Source: an uncultured Prochlorococcus sp. (GTDB lineage: Bacteria > Cyanobacteriota > Cyanobacteriia > PCC-6307 > Cyanobiaceae). From it: a stretch of 64,000 nucleotides of DNA. Where the stretch lies: NCBI GenBank assembly GCA_902622705.1, contig CACNQT010000001.1, positions 1-64,000 on the forward strand. Reading direction: 5' to 3'. This document shows, piece by piece, positions 1 through 9,589 of the stretch (position 1 is the stretch's first letter; each line of letters starts with the position of its first letter). The notes beneath the pieces are model-generated. The model was not told the origin of the DNA. It ran no database searches and was given only the letters and a program-made list of their open reading frames with translations. The position numbers were made by a program, and so were the translations under genes.

Positions 1-953
1 ACTAAATTTTGACTATGAATACCTGATTTATAAAATAAAAAAAATCTTTTAAAAATTGACTTTTTCCTTAGTTCTAAGAAAGTTTTTAAAGTTAATAAAT
101 TCTCATTTGTGAGTAAATATTTTTTTTTATTTAAAGAGTTTAAATTTATTTCATTCCAATTTTTATATTGATTTTGGAATATATTCCTAATACGTTTTAT
201 CCTATCCTTTAAAGAATTATTTGAACCCAAAAAGTTATTTTTATGTTGCCTATATTTTATAGATGGATCTAAGTCATAATATATATAGCCACCAGCGCCA
301 GAAATTATAAGGTAACACCACCAATCATGTGAAACAAAATAAATATTTTTAATTGATTCGCAAATTATATTTTTTGAATTTTGGTTAAAAACCATTGTGT
401 TGCCACCACCTATATTTTGCACTAAAGCATTCTTAAAAGAAGGTTTTTTGGAATATGGATTTGATTTTCCTAATTCTAAAGAGCAATCTTCATTAAAATA
501 AGTGGTTCTTGAAAAGTATAGATTGGAGCTAGTGGATTTTTTATCACTTAAAACACTTATTGCCTTATCAATTTTATTAATTTCCCAAATATCATCTTGA
601 TCTGAAAAACAGTAAAAATCATATTCTGGGACAATTGACTTTAAAGCGTAAAGAAAATTCTTTTCATAACCTAGATTTTTTTTTAACTTCCGATAAAAAA
701 TATAAACACTATTTGAACTTTTAAAATTTAAACTTTCAAGCGAAGGAAAATCTTCATCACTATTGTCGTCAGATATATAGATACTAAAAGTCACATTCTC
801 AATCTTTTGATTAATTATTGATTGTAATTGTTCTAATATATATTTCGAACCATTAAAATATGCCAACACACAAGCTATTTTTTTTTTAAAAGAAGGTATT
901 TTATCTTCTGTAAAATTATTTTTTTTATTTAATATTATCCATTCTTCGTTCAT
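1..953 (-). CDS. Family 2 glycosyltransferase, 3' end cut by window edge
   Basis: An open frame runs on the minus strand from ATG at 953 to the first base of the window without a stop, giving about 317 residues of a truncated gene. The N-terminal part has the GT-A fold signature of family 2 glycosyltransferases: an early strand CVLAYFNGSKYI, then ISDDNSDED for nucleotide-sugar binding, then FSDQDDIW, the acidic motif that binds the divalent metal. This pattern resembles rhamnosyltransferase-like enzymes that build O-antigen or other surface polysaccharide; donor and acceptor sugars cannot be told from sequence. Its neighbour is an LptD-like outer-membrane protein, so a role in the cell surface is likely. 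The family call is strong; substrate and pathway are inference. Confidence 0.85.
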   Translation of the reverse strand, partial: MNEEWIILNKKNNFTEDKIPSFKKKIACVLAYFNGSKYILEQLQSIINQKIENVTFSIYISDDNSDEDFPSLESLNFKSSNSVYIFYRKLKKNLGYEKNFLYALKSIVPEYDFYCFSDQDDIWEINKIDKAISVLSDKKSTSSNLYFSRTTYFNEDCSLELGKSNPYSKKPSFKNALVQNIGGGNTMVFNQNSKNIICESIKNIYFVSHDWWCYLIISGAGGYIYYDLDPSIKYRQHKNNFLGSNNSLKDRIKRIRNIFQNQYKNWNEINLNSLNKKKYLLTNENLLTLKTFLELRKKSIFKRFFLFYKSGIHSQNL

Positions 954-1199
954 ATTTCTTTTAAATAACTTAATTTTATTATACGCTTAGCTTATTTTAT
1001 TGAATGAATTTAAGGAAATAAAAAACTTTTTCCATACACCTATAATTTATATTTCATGGTTTTGGTCATTATCAAAATAATTTATAAAAAGCTTCCCTTT
1101 CTTTTTTCTATTAAGTATATGTATCTTGTTAATGAAGGCTTTAGTATTTAACTATTTTAAGGATTATTGTAAAAAACAAACTAATAATAAATAAAATAT

Positions 1200-3290
1200 T
1201 TAGTTAGAAAAATTCTCATAACCATCGAAATTAAAGCTATTTATTTTGAAGTTTAGTCCACCAGTTTTTGTTTCATTGTTATAAAAGAGACCTATTGAAT
1301 AAGCTCTTCTATTCCATGTTAAATCAAATTTAGTATTAAAAAAATTTTTATAGTTTGGAGAATCAAAATCGAAGTTATATTCAGTTTTATAATCTAATGT
1401 AATAGGACCAATCAATTGTTGTTTTAGATTAAATTCAATTGAATTATTATCTGTTGATTGATCGAATCCAAAAGGACTTTTGCCGCCTGCTAATGTAATT
1501 TTAGGATAGATACTTATCTTTGTGTAGTCTAATAAACTGTTTTTGAAGTTTCCTAGAATTAATTCTGGTCCAACCCTAAAAATAAATAAATCTTGGTAAT
1601 TATTATCGCTATATCTATAAAGGTCAATTTTTGCTTGAGCGTTTATATTTAATCCTGAAGGGATTTCTATTGGACTATACGTATTATCCTTATTTATAAA
1701 AGTATTTTTTTGAGGTTTCCATATTGAATAAGAATGAGTTCTATCAAAAAAAATATTTAACCTTTTTCTACTAAGCATTTTTAAAGGATCAACCCTATCT
1801 GAAGACTTATAATCTCCATAGCTAGCTGCTATAGTTGAAGATTTGTTTACATTATTTATTATCCAGTCGTTTGATTTAATAATTTTCATACCATACGCGC
1901 TTATTATTTCCTTTTCACCAAGAGATCCATTCCAAATCTTATCTCTGTAATTACCAAATAATGATAGTTTAGTCTCTTTTTTTGAATTAATTCTATTTTT
2001 CGAATATAAAATCTTAGAAATTTCAGATTTATTTCTAAAACTTTTTTTAAACTTTTCAAAATCAAGAGAATTCAATGAAAATTCAGAATTAAGATTTAGA
2101 TTACTAAAGTTTGTATTAAAAAAACCTCTTAAGCCAAATGAATCTAAAAAAGTTATATCTCGTTCTGATTTTGAAGCAAGTAATGATTCATTTTTATTAC
2201 TAAAACTCTCTGTTTTTCCAGACTTTATTCTCTGTAAATAAAATTCTTTTTGCAGATTTAAGCTTGATTTTTTTTCATTGCCAAAATATATTGGATCAAA
2301 ATTCCTCGTTAGAAAAAATCCATCTTTCGACTCTTTGTCATAACCAAAACCCCATCTGAACAAGTTATCTTGATCAATTTTATATCTTCTTGGCCCAGTT
2401 GGAATATAAATTTTATTATCTAAAACTATGGTGCTCCAATTAGATTTAAAAGTTATTTCTCCATCAATATCTATAGACTTGAATCCTCTATTATTTATTA
2501 TTAATTGAGGTTTATTAAATGGGTCATTAGTTAAGACAAGTTTGTTTGCAAACCATTTATTATCTTTTATATCTATCCTGCTGGTTTTAAATCTCCATTT
2601 TTGTAGATCATTCAATTCTAAAATGAATTTTTTTGGGGAAACTTTTTTTAGGAATGTCCCTTTTTCATCCAGATCGAGTTCTTCAAAACCTAAAGTACTT
2701 GTACTATTAAGGCTTACATTTTTAACTTTATTATCTAAAAAAATTCTTTCATCAACTTTTTTGTCAATTTCTTTTTCTATCTTTATAAATCCAAGGTTAT
2801 TAAAATTAATTGATCCATAAATATCGTTAATAAATCCAGTTGAATTTTTAAAGTCATACTTCAACTCTGAAGCTAAAAGAAATTGGTCTTTTGAATTAAA
2901 TCTTATGTCTCCATTGAGTAATAATATTTTTGTTTTAAAGTTATATTGAAGTTTTTCCGCAACTATTATAGAACTACCATTTTGAAAAACTACATCACCC
3001 TCGGCTGTAAAAATTTCTCCAGTGCGTAATTGCTTATTTGAAAGTATTCTAATATTATTTTGCGTTGAATTTTCATATCTAATATCTTCTAAATTATTTG
3101 CTATTAGATAAATAAACTTATTGATTTCGATTTGTGGATATAAATTCAAATATGAAGATAATTGGGAGCTTTTCTTTTCAGCTTTTTCATCTAAATTATT
3201 AGGATTCACATAACTAATTTTTCCAAAAACATCGAGTTGTAAGAAATTGAATGCTAAAAAACTTATAAAAGTTGCATGTCTAATTTTCAA
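1200..3290 (-). CDS. LptD/OstA-like outer-membrane protein (DUF3769 type)
   Basis: A 696-residue protein with a hydrophobic N-terminal signal sequence (about residues 1-23), followed near residues 80-150 by an OstA-like repeat (TGEIFTAEGDVVF, AEKLQYNF, LLLNGDIRF), the beta-jellyroll building block of LptA and LptD. The remaining part is rich in alternating polar and aromatic residues, as in an outer-membrane beta barrel. LptD inserts lipopolysaccharide into the outer leaflet. Cyanobacterial versions are diverged and often labelled DUF3769 or organic solvent tolerance protein homologue. It is followed downstream by a truncated glycosyltransferase on the same strand and preceded by a long gap. 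Function is inferred from domain architecture; the barrel itself is not proven. Confidence 0.8.
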   Translation of the reverse strand: MKIRHATFISFLAFNFLQLDVFGKISYVNPNNLDEKAEKKSSQLSSYLNLYPQIEINKFIYLIANNLEDIRYENSTQNNIRILSNKQLRTGEIFTAEGDVVFQNGSSIIVAEKLQYNFKTKILLLNGDIRFNSKDQFLLASELKYDFKNSTGFINDIYGSINFNNLGFIKIEKEIDKKVDERIFLDNKVKNVSLNSTSTLGFEELDLDEKGTFLKKVSPKKFILELNDLQKWRFKTSRIDIKDNKWFANKLVLTNDPFNKPQLIINNRGFKSIDIDGEITFKSNWSTIVLDNKIYIPTGPRRYKIDQDNLFRWGFGYDKESKDGFFLTRNFDPIYFGNEKKSSLNLQKEFYLQRIKSGKTESFSNKNESLLASKSERDITFLDSFGLRGFFNTNFSNLNLNSEFSLNSLDFEKFKKSFRNKSEISKILYSKNRINSKKETKLSLFGNYRDKIWNGSLGEKEIISAYGMKIIKSNDWIINNVNKSSTIAASYGDYKSSDRVDPLKMLSRKRLNIFFDRTHSYSIWKPQKNTFINKDNTYSPIEIPSGLNINAQAKIDLYRYSDNNYQDLFIFRVGPELILGNFKNSLLDYTKISIYPKITLAGGKSPFGFDQSTDNNSIEFNLKQQLIGPITLDYKTEYNFDFDSPNYKNFFNTKFDLTWNRRAYSIGLFYNNETKTGGLNFKINSFNFDGYENFSN

Positions 3291-4374
3291 AAATGCTTAC
3301 CTAATATTTTTAATAATTATATGCAATAAACTCAAAGTTAACAAATTATTTAAGTTGTAAATTAGAAGCTTAATTTCGTTTTTACTGTATCCCTATTTTT
3401 TGAAATTGATTTGAAAGTCATTTCTATTGGTTATTAAAACAATTCATCACCTTTCAGATTTTTAATCAAGATATATTGCATATCATAATTATCAATTTAA
3501 ACATTTCATAAAAATATATTTTAGATTAATTTTTTTTATAAATGCGCTTATTTAATTTTGCACTGAAATTAAGTTAGTTATAAATTATTATATTTTCAAA
3601 AGCTTAGTATTTACTATCATTAACCAAAGATTGGGTATCAGAAATAATTCAAAAAGTATTTTTTTTTCGAAAACAAACTAATAGAAAAGTTTTTAATAAT
3701 AGGACTTGCAATTAATGAAAATAATAAAAATTTTTTTGTTGTATCGATTTTAACTACTATATTCCTACTATAATTTTTTGTTTAAATAAGATATTTTATA
3801 AACTTTATCAATATAGTCTTAATAAACCTTTTAAATAAAATTTAGAAATTTTTGTTTATTTATAGCTTCAAGAAAAATTCTTCATTTAAAAGTTCATAAA
3901 GAAAACTATTATCTTCAGACTATTTCTCAGAAAGATTTTACCTAGGGTTTTAAATAAGGAATAAACCTTTAAGAAGTATATTCAAAATTATTCTCAATAA
4001 ATTTTTATGTCTAATATCTCACTCAATAAATTTAAAAGATTTATTTATTAATAATCATATTACATCTTTAACCACAATTTTCTTGATAAATAAATTATCT
4101 AAAATAGTTAGATAGTAATTTTTTCCAATGAGCTTTAGTGAATTGCGAGGGCAAATAAACTACAAACCTGAAGTTATGAGAATTTTCTTTTTCAAATCTT
4201 TTAAAAATGAACTTTAATAACCCAAGATTTATTTAAAGAAAATTTTTAAGAAGAAGATTTTTATTTCAATTAAAATTTTTTAAATCTTCAAGGCCATCAC
4301 ATACAAGATTAATTTAGTTTCAGTTATCAAAAAATAATGGAATTCGGATAATTATAATTTTTTGGAGAGTTAAA
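3291..4374. other. AT-rich intergenic stretch, no convincing gene
   Basis: About 1.1 kb between the LptD-like gene and the 3' end of lexA. I checked ATG-initiated frames on both strands and found only short frames interrupted by stops. The longest looked at starts with ATG at about 4129 on the plus strand and encodes about 29 residues without recognisable features. No tRNA cloverleaf and no strong GC-rich hairpin was seen. It is by far the longest gene-free stretch in the window and may hold non-coding RNA, decayed genes or the edge of a variable region. Confidence 0.5.
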
Positions 4375-4992
4375 TTAAACTTTCCTCCAGACTGCCAGTA
4401 ATTTACCCTGAAGTACAACTTCATCCAAACCTAACTCTATTGGTTCATAAGCTGGATTAGCAGCTTCTAAGAAAATTTTTTGTCCTTTTTTATTGAAATA
4501 TTTCAAGGTCGTACCTATTCCTGGGACCATAGCACTCACAATCATTCCATTTTTAAGAGAATAAGAATCTTTAATAGGTTCCATCAAAACCATATCCCCA
4601 TGCGCGATACAAGCATCTATCATTGAATCCCCATTTACGGTTAAGGCGAAAACATCCTTTTTCTGTAAGACTTCAGATAAATCCAAATTTTCATTAACAT
4701 CAGAATAAGTTTCAATTAAACCCCCTGCTGCGACAGAACCCATAATTGGAACTCCACCTATAATTTCGTCTACTATTTGCATAGTTCTAGCTTTGCCTTC
4801 TTGCCACGATATATATCCTTTTTCTTGTAGATGTTTTAAACGACTTTGAATTGGAGCAGGGGATTTAAGACCCATGGCTTGCATCATTTGCCTAATCGAA
4901 GGACTGTGTTGGAAGTCCCTCATATAATCCTTTATCCATGCATAAAGCTCATTCTGAGCATCTGTAAGATTATTACCTTCAGGGATTTTCAT
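4375..4992 (-). CDS. lexA: LexA repressor (SOS regulator, S24 peptidase)
   Basis: 205 residues, the usual LexA length. Residues 1-70 form a winged helix-turn-helix (LTDAQNELYAWIKDYM, SIRQMMQAMGLKSP, LQEKGYI) that binds SOS boxes. Residues 80-205 are the autoprotease domain: the cleavage bond Ala89-Gly90 lies in SVAAGG, the nucleophile is Ser123 in NGDSMID and the general base is Lys164 in TTLKYF. All three are intact, so RecA-stimulated self-cleavage should be possible. The ATG at 4992 sits just downstream of a LexA-box-like sequence, consistent with autoregulation. It is transcribed away from argF after a 55-nt gap. Some cyanobacterial LexA homologues have lost cleavage residues and regulate other processes; this one has not. 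Confidence 0.96.
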   Translation of the reverse strand: MKIPEGNNLTDAQNELYAWIKDYMRDFQHSPSIRQMMQAMGLKSPAPIQSRLKHLQEKGYISWQEGKARTMQIVDEIIGGVPIMGSVAAGGLIETYSDVNENLDLSEVLQKKDVFALTVNGDSMIDACIAHGDMVLMEPIKDSYSLKNGMIVSAMVPGIGTTLKYFNKKGQKIFLEAANPAYEPIELGLDEVVLQGKLLAVWRKV

Positions 4993-5008
4993 AAATCATT
5001 TGTACTTT

Positions 5009-5022
5009 AATACATTTGTACC
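5009..5022 (-). promoter_or_regulatory. Probable LexA (SOS) box upstream of lexA
   Basis: Read on the minus strand the site is GGTACAAATGTATT. It fits the cyanobacterial SOS-box consensus RGTACNNNDGTWCB at every fixed position except one (T in place of the C of the right half-site). It ends 16 nt upstream of the lexA start codon, a typical position for an autoregulatory operator overlapping the promoter. Called by eye against a remembered consensus. Confidence 0.65.
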
Positions 5023-5047
5023 AGTTTTAGAGATAAATAGCAATATT

Positions 5048-5974
5048 TTATGAAAGAAGGCACGATAAAAGAGCTTGTTGAGCATGCATTCTATTTTCTG
5101 CTTGTTCAAAGATTCTACTTTTTTCACTTTCAATTACTTCATCACTTATTTCTTTAGCCCTATAGGCAGGAAGACAATGAAGAATAATTGCATCTTTATC
5201 AGCATTTTTTACTAAACTCTGATCAATAGTAAATCCAAGAAAGTCTTTATCTTTTTCTTTTTTTTGGTTTTCTTCACCCATCGATGACCAAACATCTGTA
5301 TACAAAACATTTGCGCCCTGTACGGCAGCAATGGGATCATTAGTTATTTTTAATAAATTTTTATTCTTATATATTTTTTGTGCTTTATTTATGACCAAAT
5401 CATTCGGTTCATAACCTTTAGGACATGCAATTCTAACTTCAACCCCTAATAAAGCTCCACACAAAATGAGAGAGTTTGCGACGTTATTACCATCACCTAT
5501 AAATGTCAAAACCACGTTTTTAAAATCAATAAATTCCTCTTTAATTGTCATAAAATCTGCTAAAGTCTGACACGGATGTTCTAGATCTGTAAGAGCATTT
5601 ATCACTGGCTTAGAAGACCATTTTGCATATTCTTCCAAATCAGATTGTTTAAAAGTCCTTATAGCAATAACATCGCAGTATCTACTTAGCACTCTTGCTG
5701 TATCCCTAATTGGCTCTCCCCTTCCAATTTGTGAAGTATTAGGATTTAGATCAACTGTAGTGCCGCCAAGTCTTGACATGGCAACCTGAAAACTAACTCT
5801 GGTACGCGTTGATGACTTATCAAAAATTAAACCTAAAACTTTATCTTTGAGTTTTAAATTTAGATCTTTATTTTTAAAATTTTTTGCGATCTCTAAAATT
5901 TGAAGAAATTCTTCACTTGAGATGTCCAAGCTTGATAAAAAATTTTTATTTGCAAGCTTGATCGTTTTTAGCAT
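5048..5974 (-). CDS. argF: Ornithine carbamoyltransferase
   Basis: 308 residues, full length. It transfers the carbamoyl group of carbamoyl phosphate to ornithine to make citrulline in arginine synthesis. The carbamoyl-phosphate loop is SSTRTRV (residues 54-60), the HPCQTLAD motif follows in mid-protein, and the ornithine-side motif HCLPAYR is at residues 266-272 near the C-terminus. The start is ATG at 5974, 27 nt from the ftsH stop on the same strand, so co-transcription with ftsH is possible. A second arginine gene, argD, lies about 35 kb away, so the pathway is dispersed. No unusual residues seen. Confidence 0.97.
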   Translation of the reverse strand: MLKTIKLANKNFLSSLDISSEEFLQILEIAKNFKNKDLNLKLKDKVLGLIFDKSSTRTRVSFQVAMSRLGGTTVDLNPNTSQIGRGEPIRDTARVLSRYCDVIAIRTFKQSDLEEYAKWSSKPVINALTDLEHPCQTLADFMTIKEEFIDFKNVVLTFIGDGNNVANSLILCGALLGVEVRIACPKGYEPNDLVINKAQKIYKNKNLLKITNDPIAAVQGANVLYTDVWSSMGEENQKKEKDKDFLGFTIDQSLVKNADKDAIILHCLPAYRAKEISDEVIESEKSRIFEQAENRMHAQQALLSCLLS

Positions 5975-6001
5975 CTAACTTTTACGAAAACCTAAATTCT
6001 A

Positions 6002-7864
6002 CTATGCAGGCATCTTACTCTCTGCTAAGAGGTTTTTGAGATCCTCACCCTCTATAACCTCTTCTTTGAGAATTTTTTGAGAAATCGATTCTAGAAGAGG
6101 TAGATTATTCCTCAAAATATTAAGTGCTGTTTCATGTGCATCATCAACTAAATCTCTAACCTCTTTGTCTATTGCTTGTGCAGTAGCATCACTAACAGAT
6201 CTTCTTGGATTGTTTCCATTTCCTAAAAACTGTCCTCCTCCTTGTTTGTCATAAGCGAGGGGACCAAGAATATCACTCATTCCGAATGTACCGACCATTT
6301 GTTCTGCTATATCAGTTGCTCTCTGTAAGTCATTTGAAGCTCCAGTAGTAATCTTTCCAAAAACTACCTCTTCTGCAGATCTTCCTCCAAGGAGTGTAGC
6401 TATTTGTCCTTTTAATTCATCTTTAGAGTTCAAAAATCTTTCTTCTGTTGGCAATTGAAGAGTATAACCAAGTGCACTCATACCTCTGGGTACAATTGAA
6501 ATCTTGGCAACCTTTGAACCTCCTGGCATAAGATGGCCAACTATTGCATGACCGACTTCGTGATAAGCAACAACTTTCTTTTCATCATCTTGCAAAACAC
6601 GACTCTTCTTTTCCAATCCAGCCACAACTCTTTCTATAGCTTCGCTTAAGTCTTGTTGTTCTACACTTTTCCTTTTAGCTCTAGCCGCAAGTAAAGCAGC
6701 CTCATTTACCATATTGGCTAAATCGGCTCCAGCGAATCCGCTAGTAGCTTGAGCAATAGAGTCCAAATCAATTGAATCAGCTAATTTAACTTTCTTGGTA
6801 TATATCTCCAATATAGTTTTTCTACCGGACAAATCTGGTCTATCGACTAATACTTGCCTATCAAATCTTCCAGGCCTTAATAAAGCGGCGTCTAGGACTT
6901 CGGGTTGGTTAGTAGCGGCAAGCACTATAACTGGCTTATCTGCGGAAGCAAAGCCATCCATTTCAGTAAGAAGTTGATTTAAAGTTTGTTCTCTTTCATC
7001 ATTGCCTCCAACGACTCCCATAGATCCAGAACGACTTTTGCCAATAGCATCTAATTCATCAATAAAGATAATACAAGGCGCTTTTTTCTTAGCTTGTTCA
7101 AATAGATCCCTAACTCTTGCTGCACCTGCACCTACAAAAAGTTCAACAAATTCAGAACCTGAAATAATGAAAAAAGGAACTTCTGCTTCACCCGCAACTG
7201 CCTTTGAAAGAAGAGTTTTTCCCGTTCCAGGAGGTCCTACAAGAAGAACTCCCTTTGGTATTCGCGCACCGATATCTGTGTATCTCTCAGGTTTTTTTAA
7301 AAAATCAACTATTTCCGTTAATTCATCCTTAGCTTCATCAACGCCAGCCACATCAGCAAATGTTACTTTTGATTCATCATCTGGGACGTAAACTTTTGCC
7401 TTACTTTTAGTAAAACTAAGAGCTCCCTGAGCACCACCTCCACCCATACTTCTTCTAGCGAAGAATTGTAAAACAAGTATAAAAATTAAAGGAGGAACAA
7501 CCCAACTCAATATGGTTGAGAAAAAATTAGGTTTTTTGGGAGGAGCGGCAGCGAATTCCACTCCTTTACTTTCTAACCTTTGTGGAAGGTCCATATCAAA
7601 AATTGGGGTTGTTGCTAAAACAGAAGGGGCACCTTCTTCAGCTCCATTTAACTCATATCTAATCTGTTCTTGAGTGATATATGCACGCTTAACTTCACCA
7701 TCATTAACCTGATCAATAAATAAAGAATAAGGTACCCTAGGAATTTGCATATTTTGATTAGGGAAAAGGCTGCTAAAGAGAAGCAAAGCTCCAACTCCTA
7801 TCAAAATGATATTTACAATTCCAAATCTTCTATTAGGTTGATTATCGTCTTGTCTTATTGGCAT
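6002..7864 (-). CDS. ftsH: ATP-dependent zinc metalloprotease FtsH
   Basis: A membrane-anchored AAA+ protease of 620 residues from the ATG at 7864. A TTG four codons upstream is possible but weaker, and [15 protein letters not shown] is a typical cyanobacterial FtsH start. Two membrane segments (about residues 16-36 and 114-136) flank a lumenal or periplasmic domain. The AAA module has Walker A GPPGTGKT (residues 210-217), Walker [12 protein letters not shown] and the second region of homology LLRPGRFDR. The zinc site HEVGH lies near residue 430. In cyanobacteria FtsH complexes remove damaged photosystem II D1 protein and regulate other proteins; which paralogue this is cannot be decided here. 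A 30-bp inverted repeat lies 67 nt upstream. Confidence 0.96.
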   Translation of the reverse strand: MPIRQDDNQPNRRFGIVNIILIGVGALLLFSSLFPNQNMQIPRVPYSLFIDQVNDGEVKRAYITQEQIRYELNGAEEGAPSVLATTPIFDMDLPQRLESKGVEFAAAPPKKPNFFSTILSWVVPPLIFILVLQFFARRSMGGGGAQGALSFTKSKAKVYVPDDESKVTFADVAGVDEAKDELTEIVDFLKKPERYTDIGARIPKGVLLVGPPGTGKTLLSKAVAGEAEVPFFIISGSEFVELFVGAGAARVRDLFEQAKKKAPCIIFIDELDAIGKSRSGSMGVVGGNDEREQTLNQLLTEMDGFASADKPVIVLAATNQPEVLDAALLRPGRFDRQVLVDRPDLSGRKTILEIYTKKVKLADSIDLDSIAQATSGFAGADLANMVNEAALLAARAKRKSVEQQDLSEAIERVVAGLEKKSRVLQDDEKKVVAYHEVGHAIVGHLMPGGSKVAKISIVPRGMSALGYTLQLPTEERFLNSKDELKGQIATLLGGRSAEEVVFGKITTGASNDLQRATDIAEQMVGTFGMSDILGPLAYDKQGGGQFLGNGNNPRRSVSDATAQAIDKEVRDLVDDAHETALNILRNNLPLLESISQKILKEEVIEGEDLKNLLAESKMPA

Positions 7865-7930
7865 AGTTATGAACAATTTTGAACTTATTATAAACTAAAC
7901 GAAGAGTTTTCGTATCTGTATTGTTTTTTT

Positions 7931-7960
7931 TGGGTAAGAACCGTACGGTACTTTGACCCA
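7931..7960. repeat. 30-bp imperfect inverted repeat between ribD and ftsH
   Basis: The left arm TGGGT (7931-7935) pairs with ACCCA (7956-7960), AAG (7936-7938) with CTT (7951-7953), and the centre ACCGTACGGT (7940-7949) is a perfect 10-bp palindrome. It is GC-rich for this genome. It lies 19 nt downstream of ribD and 67 nt upstream of the ftsH start, both on the minus strand. A T-run flanks it only on the left of the plus strand, so it is not a normal rho-independent terminator for ribD. It could be an operator or an mRNA leader hairpin of ftsH. Confidence 0.6.
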
Positions 7961-7978
7961 TAAAAATTAGTTTAAAAA

Positions 7979-9079
7979 TTAATTTTTGAATGAACTCTTA
8001 ATACACATATCATTTCCAATCAAACTAAACTGAGAATCATTTAATTTAATAATTTCGTGCATTTCTCTAAATTCAAAATCACTTAGAGGATTCATTCTAT
8101 TTTCTCCACCTAAAATTTTTGGGGCAATAAAAGTGATAAGTTCCTGAATACACTTAGATTGAATAGCGGCAGTGGCCAATCCTGGGCCACATTCCCAAAG
8201 AACTTTATTACATCCTCTTTTTGCAAGTATTTTTGAAATCAACTCTGGATTATCTGATAATACCTTTTCAACCTCCACACATTTCGGAATCCTTGTGAGG
8301 TGGCTTTCATTTGCTGTAGAAGAATCATAAATAACTAAAGTTTTTGCCTTACTACAATCCCAAAGATTTGATTTTGAAGGGAGATCTAAGCTTTTTGTGA
8401 AAACAACTCGTAAAGGCTCAGGATTTTTGGCACCTCTAGTAGTCAAAAGTGGGTTGTCTCTTCTTAATGTGTTTCCCCCAATGATTATTGCATCAAATTC
8501 TGCTCTAAAAGAATGAACTAATGACCTTGATTCATCATTAGTAATCCATTTACTTTTCCCATTTTTTAAGGCTATTCTTCCATCTATACTCATTGCCCAC
8601 TTAAGAACACCAAATGCCTTTTTAGTAATATTTCTATGAATGAAAGCCTTATTTAGATCTAAGGATTCTTTTTCACATAATCCCAAATGAACTTGTATTC
8701 CAGCTTCTTTTAGAAGCTTAATACCTTTACCAGAGACTCTTTTATCAGGGTCTTCAATAGATATGTATACCTTTTTTAACCCAGAGGATATCACTTTATC
8801 TACACATGGAGGTGTTTTACCTTGATGGCAACAAGGTTCAAGATTCACATACATTATTCCACCTCTAGCATCCTTTTTTAAATTATTAAAAGCCATTGCC
8901 TCTGCATGGGGCATCCCTGCCTTGAAATGAAATCCTTCTGAAATAAGATTTCCGTTCTTATCAAGTATTACTGCACCAACCCTAGGGTTAGGACTCGTTG
9001 TATTTTTGCCTAAGGAAGCCAAAAAAATTGCTCTCTTCATCCATTTTGTATGGTTTACATTTTTTTCAGACATCTCCAA
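7979..9079 (-). CDS. ribD: Bifunctional riboflavin deaminase-reductase RibD
   Basis: 366 residues with the two expected domains. The N-terminal cytidine-deaminase-like domain (about residues 10-150) has the zinc site HAEA and PCCHQGKTPPC, which deaminates the pyrimidine intermediate after the GTP cyclohydrolase step. The C-terminal reductase domain (about 155-366) begins FGVLKWAMSIDGRIA and contains the nucleotide-binding region AIIIGGNTLRRDNPLL. Together they make two consecutive steps of riboflavin synthesis. The start could be either the first or third codon (MEMSEK). It lies 9 nt after the DUF3122 gene, suggesting an operon. The later enzyme ribF is about 5.5 kb away on the other strand. 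Confidence 0.95.
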   Translation of the reverse strand: MEMSEKNVNHTKWMKRAIFLASLGKNTTSPNPRVGAVILDKNGNLISEGFHFKAGMPHAEAMAFNNLKKDARGGIMYVNLEPCCHQGKTPPCVDKVISSGLKKVYISIEDPDKRVSGKGIKLLKEAGIQVHLGLCEKESLDLNKAFIHRNITKKAFGVLKWAMSIDGRIALKNGKSKWITNDESRSLVHSFRAEFDAIIIGGNTLRRDNPLLTTRGAKNPEPLRVVFTKSLDLPSKSNLWDCSKAKTLVIYDSSTANESHLTRIPKCVEVEKVLSDNPELISKILAKRGCNKVLWECGPGLATAAIQSKCIQELITFIAPKILGGENRMNPLSDFEFREMHEIIKLNDSQFSLIGNDMCIKSSFKN

Positions 9080-9088
9080 AAATCAAAT

Positions 9089-9589
9089 TCAGTTTATTGA
9101 TCTCCACTCTTTAACAACGAAGGGCGGAACAGGTAACTCAGAAAAAACTCCTGACAAAGATAATCTTAATGGTCTATTTTTATCTAAATTTTTAATCAAT
9201 TCATCAAGATCGAATTCTGCTGCAGCTTGTCTTCCATCATTTGCCAATTCCACATTAAGTAATGTTTTATCGTCTAAAAGCCACTGTTTTCTCCCTGACT
9301 CAACCCTCAAGTAAGTGGGATGATCAATCCTGAGATTTCCTGGGTATCCTATTACTCTCAAGATCAGTTTATCTTCAAAAAGAGGTGATTTATAAGTTAC
9401 TAGTTGCCAAGTTTCAAAGTCCAAGTCCCTTAAGAACTCACTGCTAGCATTAATTAATTCCCCATTAATTTCTGTTTCTGCAACTTCTGCAGATACTTTT
9501 AATGGGTTAAAAATGAAGGATAGTAGTAAAAGTAAAAGTAATATTCCTTTAAAAATAATATTTTTATTTGATTTTGTAATTTTCTTCAT
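9089..9589 (-). CDS. DUF3122 family exported protein
   Basis: 166 residues. A lysine-rich start is followed by a leucine-rich hydrophobic stretch (about residues 14-32) ending VSAEVAE, a likely signal peptide, so the mature protein would lie in the periplasm or thylakoid lumen. The mature part contains WQLVTYK, LRVIGYPG and DHPTYLRVESG, the pattern I associate with the cyanobacterial DUF3122 family. No biochemical role is known to me. The start overlaps the 3' end of the upstream 83-residue gene by 26 nt, and ribD follows 9 nt downstream, so the three genes are probably co-transcribed. Confidence 0.75.
   Translation of the reverse strand: MKKITKSNKNIIFKGILLLLLLLSFIFNPLKVSAEVAETEINGELINASSEFLRDLDFETWQLVTYKSPLFEDKLILRVIGYPGNLRIDHPTYLRVESGRKQWLLDDKTLLNVELANDGRQAAAEFDLDELIKNLDKNRPLRLSLSGVFSELPVPPFVVKEWRSIN

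Noticed and set aside
2542..2820. 92-codon plus-strand frame opposite the LptD-like gene
   Set aside because: Shadow of the conserved minus-strand gene; no protein features.
7931..7960. Rho-independent terminator for ribD
   Set aside because: The T-run is on the wrong side for minus-strand transcription; kept only as an inverted repeat.
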